A DNA stretch of 64,000 nt from contig NZ_FOCP01000009.1 in assembly GCF_900110145.1 (NCBI RefSeq), positions 54,024 to 118,023 of the forward strand, in the 5' to 3' direction. The stretch's first letter is position 1. Each line of letters begins with the position of its first letter. A program made the position numbers and the translations under genes. This document shows, in pieces, positions 49,499 through 59,971 of the stretch. This DNA comes from Nitrosomonas marina. Lineage in GTDB: Bacteria; Pseudomonadota; Gammaproteobacteria; Burkholderiales; Nitrosomonadaceae. Below the pieces are notes generated by a model. It had not been told where the DNA came from. It did not search any database and saw nothing but the letters and a program-made list of their open reading frames with translations.

Positions 49499-49500
49499 CC

Positions 49501-49848
49501 CTATTTTTTTATCATTGTTGATGACGCGAATATAACGCGCCTGAATGTGCGGTTTAATGTTTTACTGGTAAAGTTTTCCATTGACATACTTTCCACAAAT
49601 CGAATGTGATCGCCGATCTTGACCTGTGTTGTTGGTGCAGCAATCCAAAATTGCCTGTCACCATTCTCAAGTTGCATATAGGTATACCCCGCGGTGTCCA
49701 GAACCTCAATAACTTTCCCCTCATCGTTTGGATATTGCTTTCCAGACGCAACCACGGTGGATTCTTCATGATGCAGTGCTAGCGTGTTTAGTGGATAAAA
49801 GAGTAAGCTGATCATAAATAGCGTAATGGTTGCAAATAATAATCTCAT
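49501..49848 (-). CDS. NrfJ-like exported protein
   Basis: 115 residues with an N-terminal signal sequence (about 1-25, cut near LALHHEE). The mature part, EVLDTAGYTYMQLENGDRQFW-type, with APTTQVKIGDHIRF, and MENFTSKTLNRTFRRVIFAS, follows the small OB-like family that includes NrfJ. These proteins are periplasmic; a role in cytochrome or metal handling has been suggested but is unsettled. It lies 2 bases past the uvrB stop, convergent, with its own GGAGG-like site (TTGGAGGTACC). Confidence 0.75.
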   Translation of the reverse strand: MRLLFATITLFMISLLFYPLNTLALHHEESTVVASGKQYPNDEGKVIEVLDTAGYTYMQLENGDRQFWIAAPTTQVKIGDHIRFVESMSMENFTSKTLNRTFRRVIFASSTMIKK

Positions 49849-49910
49849 GGTACCTCCAAGGTATCTGAATCAAACCTGTTATGATACACCGCGATGATTA
49901 TTAGTTCCAA

Positions 49911-50732
49911 CTATGCCTTGAATCCAAATTTTTGCTGGCGTACCATTTCGAATAAACAGACAGCAACAGCACTAGCAGCGTTGAGTGATTCTGTTTTGCC
50001 TGGCATTGGAACGAAAATTGTTTTATCTGCGGCACGAAGCATTAATTCTGATAATCCCGTGCCTTCATTGCCAAATACAAAAGCAGTGGGTTCGGTTAAG
50101 TCTGATTGATATAGTGCCTGATATCCGTTAAGAGCCGTGGCAATTATTTGTCCACGATAATGTTTGGAGATTTCTAATAGATTGCAATCGCTGTGTATGG
50201 TTGTCAGGAAGTGGGCGCCCATGGCGGCGCGCAGCGTTTTTGGAGACCAGGCATCGGCGCAATCGCGGGATAAAAAGATGTCGGATATATCTGCAGCCGC
50301 TGCAGTACGGATAATTGTGCCCAGGTTACCGGGGTCTTGTATTGATTCAAGCAAAATGCAATTCAACAGTTCGGAAACGGCTATGATCGATTGATCTGTA
50401 ACCGCCGGAACTGTAATGCAGGCAAGAACACCGGTTGGCGTTTTGACCGAGGAAATTTTTTCGAACACTTGATCGGTAACACGGTAAATGCACGTATCTG
50501 GAAATTGCCTGCAAGTATCTAACAAAGAAATGATTTCGCTGTTTTTTTGCCCCGCTTCACTGATTACAATACTCCTTGGCGCTGAATGGCCTGTATCAGC
50601 GGAAAGATAGGATTGTATCAGGTGGATTCCATCCAGAATTGTACTGGCTGACTGTTTGCGTAGTTGTGCCGATTTTTGCAGCTTGACCAGATATTTTATA
50701 TATGGATGCTCACGCGAGGCTATGCGTTGCAT
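49911..50732 (-). CDS. SpoU/TrmH-family RNA 2'-O-methyltransferase
   Basis: 273 residues. The N-terminal substrate-binding domain (RIASREHPYIKYLVKLQKSAQLR) is followed by the knotted SPOUT domain with motif I DPGNLGTIIRTAAAADI, motif II FGNEGTGLSELML and motif III VPMPGKTESLNAASAVAVCLFE. Probably methylates 23S rRNA or tRNA; the exact target cannot be read from sequence. Transcribed behind hisD. Confidence 0.93.
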   Translation of the reverse strand: MQRIASREHPYIKYLVKLQKSAQLRKQSASTILDGIHLIQSYLSADTGHSAPRSIVISEAGQKNSEIISLLDTCRQFPDTCIYRVTDQVFEKISSVKTPTGVLACITVPAVTDQSIIAVSELLNCILLESIQDPGNLGTIIRTAAAADISDIFLSRDCADAWSPKTLRAAMGAHFLTTIHSDCNLLEISKHYRGQIIATALNGYQALYQSDLTEPTAFVFGNEGTGLSELMLRAADKTIFVPMPGKTESLNAASAVAVCLFEMVRQQKFGFKA

Positions 50733-50798
50733 TTGATTTTTTCGCTGAAATACTGAAGCAACCGAAAGGCAGGCCGTTGAGCATGCCGGGTAGCGGAA

Positions 50799-52100
50799 TT
50801 ATGCTTTAATACGATATTCTGCAGAGCGAGCATGTGCCTGCAGGCCTTCACAGTTTGCCAGTATTGATGCAACCTCACCAAGCTTTGCGGCACCCCGTTC
50901 GGAAACCTGTATCAAGCTGCTGCGTTTCTGAAAATCATAAACCCCCAGTGGGGATGAGAATCGCGCCGTTCGCGAAGTAGGCAGCACATGATTGGGACCA
51001 GCACAGTAATCACCCAACGCTTCACAGGTATGTCGTCCCATAAAAATAGCACCGGCATGCCTGATTTTATCAACCCAGTGTTCCGGGCTATCAACAGAGA
51101 GTTCCAGATGTTCAGGAGAAATTGAATTTGCGATTGTACATGCTTCTTCCAGATCCCGAACTCTGATTAATGCGCCGCGGTTTTCCAGCGCCGCGCAAAT
51201 AACATTTTTTCGGGGCATGGTCTCTATTAACTGATCGATACTTTGTGCGACTTTGTCTAAAAAACCGGCGTCAGGTGATAGTAAAATCGATTGTGCAAGC
51301 TCGTCATGTTCAGCCTGGGAAAACAAATCCATGGCAATCCAATCAGGATCTGTTTTGCCATCGCAAATGACCAGAATTTCTGAAGGTCCCGCGACCATAT
51401 CGATGCCGACAACCCCGAAAACGCGACGCTTGGCGGCCGCAACATACGCATTGCCAGGACCGACAATTTTATCAACCTGGGGTATGGTTTCAGTGCCGTA
51501 AGCCAGAGCGCCAATAGCTTGGGCACCACCAATGGTAAATACGCGGTCTACATCACTGATCGCCGCTGCCGCCAATACCATGTCATTTTTTTCGCCGTGT
51601 GGTGTTGGTACAACCATAAAAAGCTCTTTGACGCCGGCAACTTTAGCGGGTATTGCATTCATAAGAACTGACGATGGGTACGAAGCCTTGCCACCGGGCA
51701 CGTAGAGTCCAACGCGGTCCAGTGGCGAGACTTTCTGACCAAGCATGGTATCGTCAGCTTCCTGATAATGCCATGAACTGGCAACCTGCTTTTCATGATA
51801 ACTTCTGATGCGGCTGGCTGCATGCTCGAGCGCTTGCCGCTGCTTAACCGGTAATGTTGACAATGATTGCTGTAATTCTCTTCGGGTTAATTCCAGAGCG
51901 TTCATTGAACTGGCACGTACATGGTCAAAACGTTGTGTATACTCAACCACCGCTGCATTTCCCCGTGCTTTGATATCGGTGAGAATCTGTGCGACGATGG
52001 CGTCAACCGATTCATCCATGATTGTGTCAAAAGACAGCAGTTGTTGCAGAGTCTGATTGAAATTACTGTCGGTTGAATTGAGTTTTTTGATTTGAACCAT
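50799..52100 (-). CDS. hisD: Histidinol dehydrogenase
   Basis: Last two oxidations of histidine synthesis. About 433 residues from the ATG at 52100 ([14 protein letters not shown]). Signatures are [58 protein letters not shown] and the zinc ligands in SQAEHDE and the C-terminal HARS. A TTG start at 52124 is possible. Follows hisG by 38 bases; other his genes are not here. Confidence 0.96.
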   Translation of the reverse strand: MVQIKKLNSTDSNFNQTLQQLLSFDTIMDESVDAIVAQILTDIKARGNAAVVEYTQRFDHVRASSMNALELTRRELQQSLSTLPVKQRQALEHAASRIRSYHEKQVASSWHYQEADDTMLGQKVSPLDRVGLYVPGGKASYPSSVLMNAIPAKVAGVKELFMVVPTPHGEKNDMVLAAAAISDVDRVFTIGGAQAIGALAYGTETIPQVDKIVGPGNAYVAAAKRRVFGVVGIDMVAGPSEILVICDGKTDPDWIAMDLFSQAEHDELAQSILLSPDAGFLDKVAQSIDQLIETMPRKNVICAALENRGALIRVRDLEEACTIANSISPEHLELSVDSPEHWVDKIRHAGAIFMGRHTCEALGDYCAGPNHVLPTSRTARFSSPLGVYDFQKRSSLIQVSERGAAKLGEVASILANCEGLQAHARSAEYRIKA

Positions 52101-52138
52101 GTTAGTTGTCCAGGTGATAAGCAAAAAATGTCTGGTTG

Positions 52139-52783
52139 TTAATTGTTTACGGCACGCGAAAATGCATTCAGGATAGGCACTATGGTTGCTCTCTTCAGTT
52201 TTAATGCCGCTTGATTGACAATCAATCTGGAAGATATTGGCATGATTTCTTCGACTGCACGCAGGTTATTGGCTTTTAGTGTACTGCCAGTAGAGACCAG
52301 ATCGACGATTGCGTCAGCTAGCCCGACCAGTGGTGCCAATTCCATTGAGCCATACAGCTTGATCAGGTCGACGTGTACTCCCTTGTCGGCGAAATGCTCG
52401 CGTGTGGTTTGCAAGTATTTGGTGGCGATTCGTAATCGTGCTCCTTGCCGTACTGCCGAGTCGTAATCAAATCCTTCTGGTGCTGCAACCATCATACGGC
52501 AGCGCGCAATGTTTAAATCAAGTGGCTGATACAGTCCGTTGCCACCATGCTCCAGCAAGACGTCTTTCCCGGCAATACCAAGATCAGCCGCGCCGTATTG
52601 TACATAGGTTGGGACGTCGGAGGCACGCACAATGACCAGTCGTACATTTGTACGGTTGGTCAATAAAATCAGTTTGCGTGATGATTCGGGATTGTCCCGG
52701 GAGACGATACCGGCAGCTTCTAATAAGGGCGCGGTATCGTCAAATATTCGCCCTTTTGACAGGGCGATAGTGATATCAGTCAT
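52139..52783 (-). CDS. hisG: ATP phosphoribosyltransferase, short form
   Basis: First step of histidine synthesis. At 214 residues it is the short HisG without the C-terminal regulatory domain, a type that needs HisZ as partner for activity and feedback by histidine. [76 protein letters not shown] are typical. hisZ is not in the window. Confidence 0.96.
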   Translation of the reverse strand: MTDITIALSKGRIFDDTAPLLEAAGIVSRDNPESSRKLILLTNRTNVRLVIVRASDVPTYVQYGAADLGIAGKDVLLEHGGNGLYQPLDLNIARCRMMVAAPEGFDYDSAVRQGARLRIATKYLQTTREHFADKGVHVDLIKLYGSMELAPLVGLADAIVDLVSTGSTLKANNLRAVEEIMPISSRLIVNQAALKLKRATIVPILNAFSRAVNN

Positions 52784-52809
52784 ACAATCAATATGCTGGT
52801 TAATCAGAT

Positions 52810-53448
52810 TTACGCCAGATTCGATTGCGCAAATTCCCAGTTAATCAATTTGTCCAGAATGGTATTAACATAATCGACGCGGCGGTTCTGATAATCCAGG
52901 TAGTATGCATGCTCCCAGACATCAATCGTCATCAACGGGCGAAGATTTTGTGTGATAGGAGACTCCGCATTACTGGTTTTTGCAACAGCGATCTTGTCTC
53001 CGTCCTGAACCAGCCAGGCCCAGCCGCTGCCAAACTGCGTCATGGCCGCGTTGGCAAATTCCTTTTTACAGGCATCAATACTACCAAATGACTGTTCGAT
53101 TTTCTGTTTGAGCGCTGAAGATGGTTCTCCACCTCCATTAGGGCTAAGGCTATGCCAGTAGAACATATGATTCCACACCTGCGCGGCGTTATTAAAAACA
53201 CCCGCCTTATCCGCTTTACCTGCAACTGCCCGAATGATTTGTTCAAGAGACTGACCTTCAAGCTCAGTGCCTGCAACCATTTTGTTCAGATTGTCAACAT
53301 AGGTCTTGTGATGTTTGCCATAGTGAAAGCTGAGTGTATTTGCGGAAATTACAGGCTCCAATGCATTATCCGCATATGGTAAGGGCGCTAAAACGTACTG
53401 ATTGCCTGATAATGCTTCACTGGAAAAATTGTCAAGATTTAATGACAT
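52810..53448 (-). CDS. sodB: Superoxide dismutase, Fe type
   Basis: Dismutates superoxide in the cytosol. 212 residues, with ~15 extra at the N-terminus compared with E. coli SodB. Metal ligands are the two His in SFHYGKHH / [10 protein letters not shown], the Asp in [11 protein letters not shown] and its His. [14 protein letters not shown] and [13 protein letters not shown] (Gln in the second) favour iron over manganese. Strong site AAAGGAGG upstream. Between exbD and hisG on the same strand. Confidence 0.95.
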   Translation of the reverse strand: MSLNLDNFSSEALSGNQYVLAPLPYADNALEPVISANTLSFHYGKHHKTYVDNLNKMVAGTELEGQSLEQIIRAVAGKADKAGVFNNAAQVWNHMFYWHSLSPNGGGEPSSALKQKIEQSFGSIDACKKEFANAAMTQFGSGWAWLVQDGDKIAVAKTSNAESPITQNLRPLMTIDVWEHAYYLDYQNRRVDYVNTILDKLINWEFAQSNLA

Positions 53449-53535
53449 GCAAGCCTCCTTTCTTAATAAAATAGTTGAATAAATGAGTGAAGAAAATTTT
53501 CGTAGTTACAGTTTTTTTATGAATTGATTTCAGAT

Positions 53536-53967
53536 TTAATTTTCGGGTTTTATTTCAGCGACGAATGTGATCTTGTTGTACCCCGCGAGACGCGCAGCCT
53601 CCATTATTCTGATGACGGATTGATAAGAAGCGTTCTCATCGCCGTTAATAATAATTAAGGGATCCTCCTGATCCCCGGCAGCATTTCGTAGAGCATCGCG
53701 CAGATATTCAATACTAGTCGATTTGACCGGCACCGTATCGATTGTATATTCTCCCATTGCCGTGACTGCTATATCTATTGATTTGGGTCGCTCTACTTTT
53801 TTATCAATCTCTGTACTATTGGCTTCAGGCAATGTGATTTCCAGTTCGGCAAACTTCGAATAGGTTGTGGTAACTACCAGAAAAATCAGGATCACCAGCA
53901 AAACATCTATCATGGGAACCAGATTGATTTCGGGTTCCTCTTTCGGTCTGCCACGTTGAAAATTCAT
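53536..53967 (-). CDS. exbD: ExbD/TolR-family proton-channel protein
   Basis: Energises TonB-dependent import. 143 residues: short cytosolic N-terminus, one membrane helix with the essential Asp (Asp21 in NLVPMIDVLLVILIFLVV), then the periplasmic domain. Closer to ExbD than TolR by the PEINLVPMIDVLL start. No exbB or tonB gene is adjacent, which is unusual, though the TonB receptors at 12-20 kb need the system. Confidence 0.9.
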   Translation of the reverse strand: MNFQRGRPKEEPEINLVPMIDVLLVILIFLVVTTTYSKFAELEITLPEANSTEIDKKVERPKSIDIAVTAMGEYTIDTVPVKSTSIEYLRDALRNAAGDQEDPLIIINGDENASYQSVIRIMEAARLAGYNKITFVAEIKPEN

Positions 53968-54141
53968 AGAAATACGCTTTCAGTTCGAGTTATGGTTTAA
54001 AATTATATAACGCGTATCGACTATTATAAACAGACAAAACCGCGTTACACCTGAAGCACGCTTTGCAGTGCGCATAATACGACATGTATATTTATGACTT
54101 TATTCACAAATGTAATTTCCTGAATCTGCTGAACATATATT

Positions 54142-54639
54142 ATGAAAGTTAAAGAGCCATTAGTCAGTGTCGTCATGGGCAGCAACAGCGATTGGAGTGT
54201 TATGCAGCACACAGTGGCGATTCTGAAGGATTTTGATCTTCCGTATGAAGTACGCGTGGTTTCGGCACATCGTACGCCCGATGTAATGTTTGAGTTTGCT
54301 GAAGCTGCAAGCCAGCGAGGCATCCAATGTATAATTGCCGGTGCTGGCGGCGCTGCGCATCTGCCAGGCATGATTGCCGCCAAAACGACAGTACCTGTTC
54401 TGGGAGTGCCTGTCAATTCGCGTTATCTGAATGGGTTGGATTCATTACTGTCCATTGTTCAGATGCCTAAGGGCGTACCCGTTGCATCTTTTGCTATCGG
54501 TGAGGCAGGTGCTTCGAATGCAGGGCTTTTTGCTGTGGCTATGTTGGCAAACAGCGATGACCGGATTCGAAATCAATTAATCGAGTTTCGAAAAAAACAA
54601 GCGGAAAGTGTCGCTGCAATGCAGTTACCTGAAGTATAA
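54142..54639 (+). CDS. purE: N5-carboxyaminoimidazole ribonucleotide mutase
   Basis: Purine pathway: moves the carboxyl group of N5-CAIR to form CAIR. 165 residues with MGSNSDWSVMQHTV, SAHRTPDVMFEFAE and GAGGAAHLPGMIAAKTTVPVLG. The first gene of purE-purK-purC. Confidence 0.97.
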   Translation: MKVKEPLVSVVMGSNSDWSVMQHTVAILKDFDLPYEVRVVSAHRTPDVMFEFAEAASQRGIQCIIAGAGGAAHLPGMIAAKTTVPVLGVPVNSRYLNGLDSLLSIVQMPKGVPVASFAIGEAGASNAGLFAVAMLANSDDRIRNQLIEFRKKQAESVAAMQLPEV

Positions 54640-54666
54640 AAAATTTTGCTTCGTGAAGAAATCTGA

Positions 54667-55797
54667 ATGAAACCAATTCTGCCGGGTGCAATGCTGGGTT
54701 TGCTGGGAGGGGGCCAGTTGGGCCGAATGTTTACCATGGCGGCGCATCGTATGGGGTATCAGGTAACCGTGCTGGATCCGGACGCTGACAGTCCTGCCGG
54801 GCGAATAGCCGAGCAGTTTATTTGTAAAGAATATACCGATCAGGCCGCTCTGCAACAGTTGGGCGCACAGTGCACTGCAATTACAACCGAGTTTGAAAAC
54901 ATACCGGCAGATGTGCTTTCTGCATTGGCGTCATTCAGTACAGTTAGCCCGGATGCCCGGAGTGTGGCAATTGCCCAAAACAGAATTGCTGAAAAATGTT
55001 TTTTGCAGACACATGGTTTTTCCGTGGCACCGTTTGCCGCGATTGAACATGTTGATTGTGCTGATAATGTGAAGAATTTATTCCCGGGTATATTGAAAGT
55101 CAGTCAGTTCGGATATGATGGCAAGGGTCAACGGTATGTGAACAGTGAGACCGAACTGGTGGATGCTTTTGTCGAGATGAATTCAGTACCATGTGTTCTG
55201 GAAAAAAAACTGCCATTGAAATCTGAAATTTCCGTTATATTGGCAAGAGGGTGCGATGGGTCGACAGCGATATTTCCAGTTACTGAAAACCGGCATGTCA
55301 ACGGTATTCTCGATATCAGTATCGCGCCAGCCAGGATTCCAGCCATGCTGGCTGAACAGGCCTGTGATACTGCAGAAAAACTGGTTCACATTCTGCAATA
55401 CCAAGGCGTGCTTTGTGTTGAATTTTTCGTGCTGGACGATAACCGGTTGGTGATTAACGAAATTGCACCGCGTCCACACAATAGCGGGCATTACACTATC
55501 GATGCGTGCATCACTTCGCAGTTTGAGCAGCAATTGCGCGCTCTGTGCGGCTTGCCGCTGGGTAACGCAGCGTTACATCATCCTTGCGTAATGGTTAATC
55601 TACTGGGTGATTTATGGCAGAAAGGTACACCGGACTGGTACTATCTATTCGGCCAGACATTTGCAAAACTACATTTGTACGATAAGAAAGTAGCGCGGCC
55701 GGGACGCAAAATGGGACATTTTACCGTTCTTGGCGCGACGGTTGATGAAGCACTGAAAAACGCGCTCCTGATTCAGCAGCATCTTGGATCCAGTTAA
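54667..55797 (+). CDS. purK: N5-carboxyaminoimidazole ribonucleotide synthase
   Basis: ATP-grasp enzyme making N5-CAIR from AIR and bicarbonate. 376 residues: [34 protein letters not shown], the ATP-grasp GYDGKGQ and [20 protein letters not shown]. Follows purE by 27 bases. Confidence 0.97.
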   Translation: MKPILPGAMLGLLGGGQLGRMFTMAAHRMGYQVTVLDPDADSPAGRIAEQFICKEYTDQAALQQLGAQCTAITTEFENIPADVLSALASFSTVSPDARSVAIAQNRIAEKCFLQTHGFSVAPFAAIEHVDCADNVKNLFPGILKVSQFGYDGKGQRYVNSETELVDAFVEMNSVPCVLEKKLPLKSEISVILARGCDGSTAIFPVTENRHVNGILDISIAPARIPAMLAEQACDTAEKLVHILQYQGVLCVEFFVLDDNRLVINEIAPRPHNSGHYTIDACITSQFEQQLRALCGLPLGNAALHHPCVMVNLLGDLWQKGTPDWYYLFGQTFAKLHLYDKKVARPGRKMGHFTVLGATVDEALKNALLIQQHLGSS

Positions 55798-55801
55798 TTG
55801 T

Positions 55802-56710
55802 ATGATAAACGAGTCTGCACTATATGAAACGCATATCGAAAGCCTGCCACTGGTGCATCGCGGCAAGGTGCGCGATATTTATGCGGTAGGCGGTGATAAT
55901 TTGTTGATTGTTCAGACTGATCGAATTTCTGCCTATGATGTGATATTGCCCAATCCCGTGCCGGGAAAAGGGAAGTTGTTGACACGATTATCAGCATTCT
56001 GGTTTGAAAAGCTGGCGCATATCCTTCCCAACCATCTGACTGAAACAACACCCGAATCGGTCGTTGCGACGCATGAGCGTTCGCAGGTGAAGGAACGGGC
56101 ATTTGTTATTCGTAAATTCGATCCGCTGCCTGTCGAAGCTATAGTACGCGGTTTTGTAGCCGGTTCCGGCTGGAAAGAATATCAGCAAACCGGCACTATT
56201 TGCGGTATCTCCTTGCCATCAGGACTAAGACAGGCGGAGAAAATACCGGGCGGGGCTATTTTTACACCGTCAACAAAAGCCCAGGCGGGCGGGCATGACG
56301 AAAATATTTCATTGGCTGAGACTGAACGTCTGATTGGAAAGGTGTTGACTGAGAAGGTCAGGGAAAAGGCAATCCGGCTTTATACTGAGGCGGCTGATTA
56401 TGCTGCCAGAAAAGGCATTATTATTGCAGACACCAAATTCGAATTCGGACTTGATAAATTCGGCGAGCTGTATTTAATTGACGAGGTGCTGACACCCGAT
56501 TCTTCACGTTTCTGGCCTGCTGAACAGTACCAGACAGGTATCAGTCCGCCAAGCTACGATAAGCAGTTCGTGCGCGATTGGCTCGATACGCAGGTATGGA
56601 ACAAAGAACCTCCTGCACCAGAATTGCCGGAAGAAGTAATATGCCTGACGATGAGAAAGTATGAAGAAGCGCTTAAGCTGCTTGTTACACCGCCGCGAGA
56701 AAGCGCCTGA
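55802..56710 (+). CDS. purC: SAICAR synthetase
   Basis: Joins CAIR with aspartate in purine synthesis. About 302 residues from the ATG at 55802, four bases after the purK stop. [49 protein letters not shown] and [17 protein letters not shown] are typical; the length matches the long eukaryote-like/proteobacterial form rather than the short E. coli enzyme. Last of purEKC. Confidence 0.97.
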   Translation: MINESALYETHIESLPLVHRGKVRDIYAVGGDNLLIVQTDRISAYDVILPNPVPGKGKLLTRLSAFWFEKLAHILPNHLTETTPESVVATHERSQVKERAFVIRKFDPLPVEAIVRGFVAGSGWKEYQQTGTICGISLPSGLRQAEKIPGGAIFTPSTKAQAGGHDENISLAETERLIGKVLTEKVREKAIRLYTEAADYAARKGIIIADTKFEFGLDKFGELYLIDEVLTPDSSRFWPAEQYQTGISPPSYDKQFVRDWLDTQVWNKEPPAPELPEEVICLTMRKYEEALKLLVTPPRESA

Positions 56711-56824
56711 ATCAGTTTGTCTTCGCTATAACCTGTTAAAGATTACTTAATTTGAAATTGGCGATAATAATCAAATTTCTGCTAAAATATCGGATTCTAT
56801 TAGTGTCACGCAAGGAATAGTTTA

Positions 56825-57148
56825 ATGGCTTATGTAGTAACCGAGAATTGTATAAAGTGTAAATACACTGATTGTGTGGATGTATGTCCGGTAGATTGTT
56901 TTCGTGAAGGTCCCAATTTTCTGGTAATCGATCCGGATGAATGTATTGACTGTACACTGTGTGTCGCTGAATGTCCGGTTGAAGCGATATATGCAGAAGA
57001 TGATGTGCCCGAAACACAACTGGATTTTATCGCATTGAATGCGGAACTATCTAAAGAGTGGCAGCCCATTATTGAAAAGAAAGAGCCGCTCCCTGAGGCT
57101 GATGATTGGGCCAGCATAAACGAAAAGCGTGATCAGTTACAACGCTAA
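56825..57148 (+). CDS. fdxA: 7Fe ferredoxin (3Fe-4S/4Fe-4S)
   Basis: Low-potential electron carrier of the Azotobacter ferredoxin I family. 107 residues. The first Cys group [18 protein letters not shown] and the second [16 protein letters not shown] give one 3Fe-4S and one 4Fe-4S cluster. The C-terminal [15 protein letters not shown] is the family tail. Immediately upstream of the AddB-like gene. Confidence 0.96.
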   Translation: MAYVVTENCIKCKYTDCVDVCPVDCFREGPNFLVIDPDECIDCTLCVAECPVEAIYAEDDVPETQLDFIALNAELSKEWQPIIEKKEPLPEADDWASINEKRDQLQR

Positions 57149-57155
57149 TCTGAAC

Positions 57156-57175
57156 TGCGGTAACTTAGTACCGCA
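57156..57175 (+). promoter_or_regulatory. Hairpin abutting the AddB-like start codon
   Basis: TGCGGTA (57156-57162) and TACCGCA (57169-57175) form a perfect 7-bp stem with loop ACTTAG; the last base of the stem is the A of the ATG. No ribosome site is visible, so this hairpin could limit initiation or be a weak terminator of fdxA. Confidence 0.5.
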
Positions 57176-59961
57176 TGAAAAAATCCCTTCTATTAAAGCA
57201 GCTTTCATTTCAAGAATTTTTTAGGCACCTGAATAGCGAGAATGCGGCTGCAGTTTCGGTGGTGACGCCGAATCGCAGACTCGCTCAGGTGCTGAAAGAC
57301 TGCTTTAGCCGCGAACAATCCAATCGTCAGAATGCGGCTTGGCGAACCCCAGATATCCTGCCAATCAATGCGTTTACCGAACGCATTTATCAAGAAGCGG
57401 TTTATTCTATACATTCTGTAGAAATTCCGTTGTTGCTGACAGTGACCCAGGCACATGCGCTGTGGCAAACAATTATTCAGACTTCTGAAACCGGCAGCAA
57501 ACTGCTGAATACCATGCAAACAGCCCAGTCGGCATATGAAGCCTGGCAGATCGTTCATGCTTGGCGATTAACATCGGACATGCACGCATATTACCTAAAT
57601 GACGACTGCAGTGCTTTTCAGGAATGGATGGAGCAATATCAGTCTGTCCTGAGAGAAAATCAATATATAGATCCGGCATGTCTGGTTGATTTGATTGTAG
57701 AACTTTGTACGCAGATAGAATTCAACCGACCCGATAACTTGTATTGCTACGGTTTCGAATTACTGACGCCGCAGCAGTGTTTTTTGTTGAGCAAACTACA
57801 GGCCCTGGGCAGCAAAATTCATTGCGTTATTCCACCCTATCTTAATCACCAAGAAACTGGAAACGCTAACATTGCGCGTGTAAGTTGCAGAAATACTCAA
57901 GAAGAGATTTACCAGGCTGCAACATGGGCGCGGTCGAGATTAGAAGCGGATTGTTCTGTATCAATCGGTGTCGTTGTGCCCGCCCTTACAAATTGCCGAA
58001 GCACCGTTCAGCGGATTTTCCAGGAGGTCATGCAACCTGATGTGCGCGATGCATTGCCGCAGGCGCAGTCGCAGCAAAAAGATCGACCGTTCAATATTTC
58101 ATTGGGGCTGCCGCTGACAGCTTATCCTGTGGTTGATCTTGCACTGTCGGTGTTGGCGTTGGTTCAACGTGGCCTGACATTTGATCGTGCTAGCAATTTA
58201 TTGCGTTCACCGTACATCAAGGGTGGGGATAATGAGATGCATCAACGTGCAATGCTTTGTATGCAAATGCGCCAAAAAGCGGAACCTTTTGTAACGTTAG
58301 AGCAATTAGTATCACTCTTGAATGTGATATCTCAACAAAGTGAGCAAAATACCGGCAATTGCCAAATACAAAATCCGGTACTCCTTGAAATCTTTACCGC
58401 ATTGCTTTCGTTCAGCCAGACAGACATACCGCATAGATCTCATCATGCGACCTATGCAAGGTTATTTTTACAAATGCTGCAAATCGTGGGGTTTCCTGGA
58501 GAACGTGCGCTGAATTCGACAGAATATCAGACAGCCATAAAATGGCAGGAAGTCGTGGCCGATTTCGCGACGCTGGATTGTGTACAGGAGTCGACCTCAT
58601 GTGCTGCTGCAGTTGAAAAGCTTAATGCTGTTGTGGCCAATACCTTGTTTCAACCTCAAACGCCACATACCCCTATTCAGATACTGGGTGTGATGGAGGC
58701 TGCCGGTATGGTGTTCGATCACTTGTGGGTTTTGGGGTTGTCTGAAGAACATTGGCCGATGCCTTCTCGTCCTAATCCTTTTCTGCCATACGAGCTACAG
58801 AAAAAAGCGGGTATTCCAATGAAGTCAACGGATGAAGCCCTGAATTATTCGCGCCAACTGCAAAAAAACTGGTTGCGTGGTGCCAAAGAGGTGGTGTTAA
58901 GTCATCCAGTCTTTTCAGATGGAGCAGATGCACAAGCGATTGCTCCGAGCTCATTAATCCGAGGAATACCCGAACGGACCGCTGCCGAGCAGCACTATAA
59001 ATTACATCGTGACCTGATTGTTGATGCAGCACGTGTCGAACGTATCATTGACCATCATGTGAATTTATCAAAAGTGCCGAAGGTGACCGGTGGTACTGCT
59101 GTAATAAAGGATTATGCAGCATGTCCTTTTCGTGCATGGGCCAAGCATCGTTTGCGTGTTATGGATAAAGACAGGCCACATGTAGGGTTTAATGCTCGAG
59201 AACGCGGTTTGCTTGTGCATCGTGTGCTACATCTGCTTTGGCAGGAGCTAAAGTCTAAAGAAACGCTTGATACTGTTTTACAGACAGACCTTGAAAAGAT
59301 ACTGTGCAGTGTAGCAAGCCGTGCAATAGAGGAGATTGGGCAGTGGCGCCCTTGTGTGCTGTCGAAACGGTATAGAGCGTTAGAGCACCAACGTTTGATT
59401 CATTTGATGCGTGAGTGGCTGGATATTGAAAAAAAACGCGACTCATTTAGTATTGCAGCAACAGAAAAGAAATATCAACTGCAACTTGGCGATTTGGCAT
59501 TACAGGTACGTGTAGATAGAGTAGACAGGCTGGCTAACGGCCAGTTTCTGATTATAGATTACAAAACCCGGTCATATAGTATAAGTTCGATGCTCGGAGA
59601 ACGTCTCGATGAACCGCAGCTGCCATTATATCTTGTGATGACCGAATCCGATGGGCCAGCTGTTGCTGGTATTGCTTTCGCTGCAATAAATCCTGGGCAA
59701 ATGGGTTTCTCGGCTATTGTCAATGAAACAGGCTTGTTACCGGGTGTCAAGGCGTTCAGCGAACTTGCTGCATGCGCACAGTTTTCAACCTGGCATGAAC
59801 TGACGACAAAATGGAAGCAGGATTTAACTGACCTTGCCAATGGTTTTATCAGCGGAGATGCCCGTGTATTACCTAAACGCTTTCCTTTGACCTGTCAGTA
59901 TTGTGATCTGCAGGCACTTTGCCGCATACACGAACGGTTCAAGAACCCAGACGAAGAATGA
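57175..59961 (+). CDS. AddB-like DNA repair nuclease (PD-(D/E)XK family)
   Basis: 928-residue protein of the betaproteobacterial DNA-repair family related to AddB/RecB nucleases. N-terminal inactive helicase-like fold (VVTPNRRLAQVLKDCF), then a C-terminal nuclease domain with His in GLLVHRVLHLLW, VDRVDRL and IIDYKTRS. Four Cys likely hold an Fe-S cluster: one in YAACPFRAWAK (about 643) and CQYCDLQALC at the C-terminus. Pairs with the AddA-like gene 10 bases downstream, so the two should form a double-strand-break resecting helicase-nuclease. Confidence 0.85.
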   Translation: MKKSLLLKQLSFQEFFRHLNSENAAAVSVVTPNRRLAQVLKDCFSREQSNRQNAAWRTPDILPINAFTERIYQEAVYSIHSVEIPLLLTVTQAHALWQTIIQTSETGSKLLNTMQTAQSAYEAWQIVHAWRLTSDMHAYYLNDDCSAFQEWMEQYQSVLRENQYIDPACLVDLIVELCTQIEFNRPDNLYCYGFELLTPQQCFLLSKLQALGSKIHCVIPPYLNHQETGNANIARVSCRNTQEEIYQAATWARSRLEADCSVSIGVVVPALTNCRSTVQRIFQEVMQPDVRDALPQAQSQQKDRPFNISLGLPLTAYPVVDLALSVLALVQRGLTFDRASNLLRSPYIKGGDNEMHQRAMLCMQMRQKAEPFVTLEQLVSLLNVISQQSEQNTGNCQIQNPVLLEIFTALLSFSQTDIPHRSHHATYARLFLQMLQIVGFPGERALNSTEYQTAIKWQEVVADFATLDCVQESTSCAAAVEKLNAVVANTLFQPQTPHTPIQILGVMEAAGMVFDHLWVLGLSEEHWPMPSRPNPFLPYELQKKAGIPMKSTDEALNYSRQLQKNWLRGAKEVVLSHPVFSDGADAQAIAPSSLIRGIPERTAAEQHYKLHRDLIVDAARVERIIDHHVNLSKVPKVTGGTAVIKDYAACPFRAWAKHRLRVMDKDRPHVGFNARERGLLVHRVLHLLWQELKSKETLDTVLQTDLEKILCSVASRAIEEIGQWRPCVLSKRYRALEHQRLIHLMREWLDIEKKRDSFSIAATEKKYQLQLGDLALQVRVDRVDRLANGQFLIIDYKTRSYSISSMLGERLDEPQLPLYLVMTESDGPAVAGIAFAAINPGQMGFSAIVNETGLLPGVKAFSELAACAQFSTWHELTTKWKQDLTDLANGFISGDARVLPKRFPLTCQYCDLQALCRIHERFKNPDEE

Positions 59962-59971
59962 GAAGTTAATC

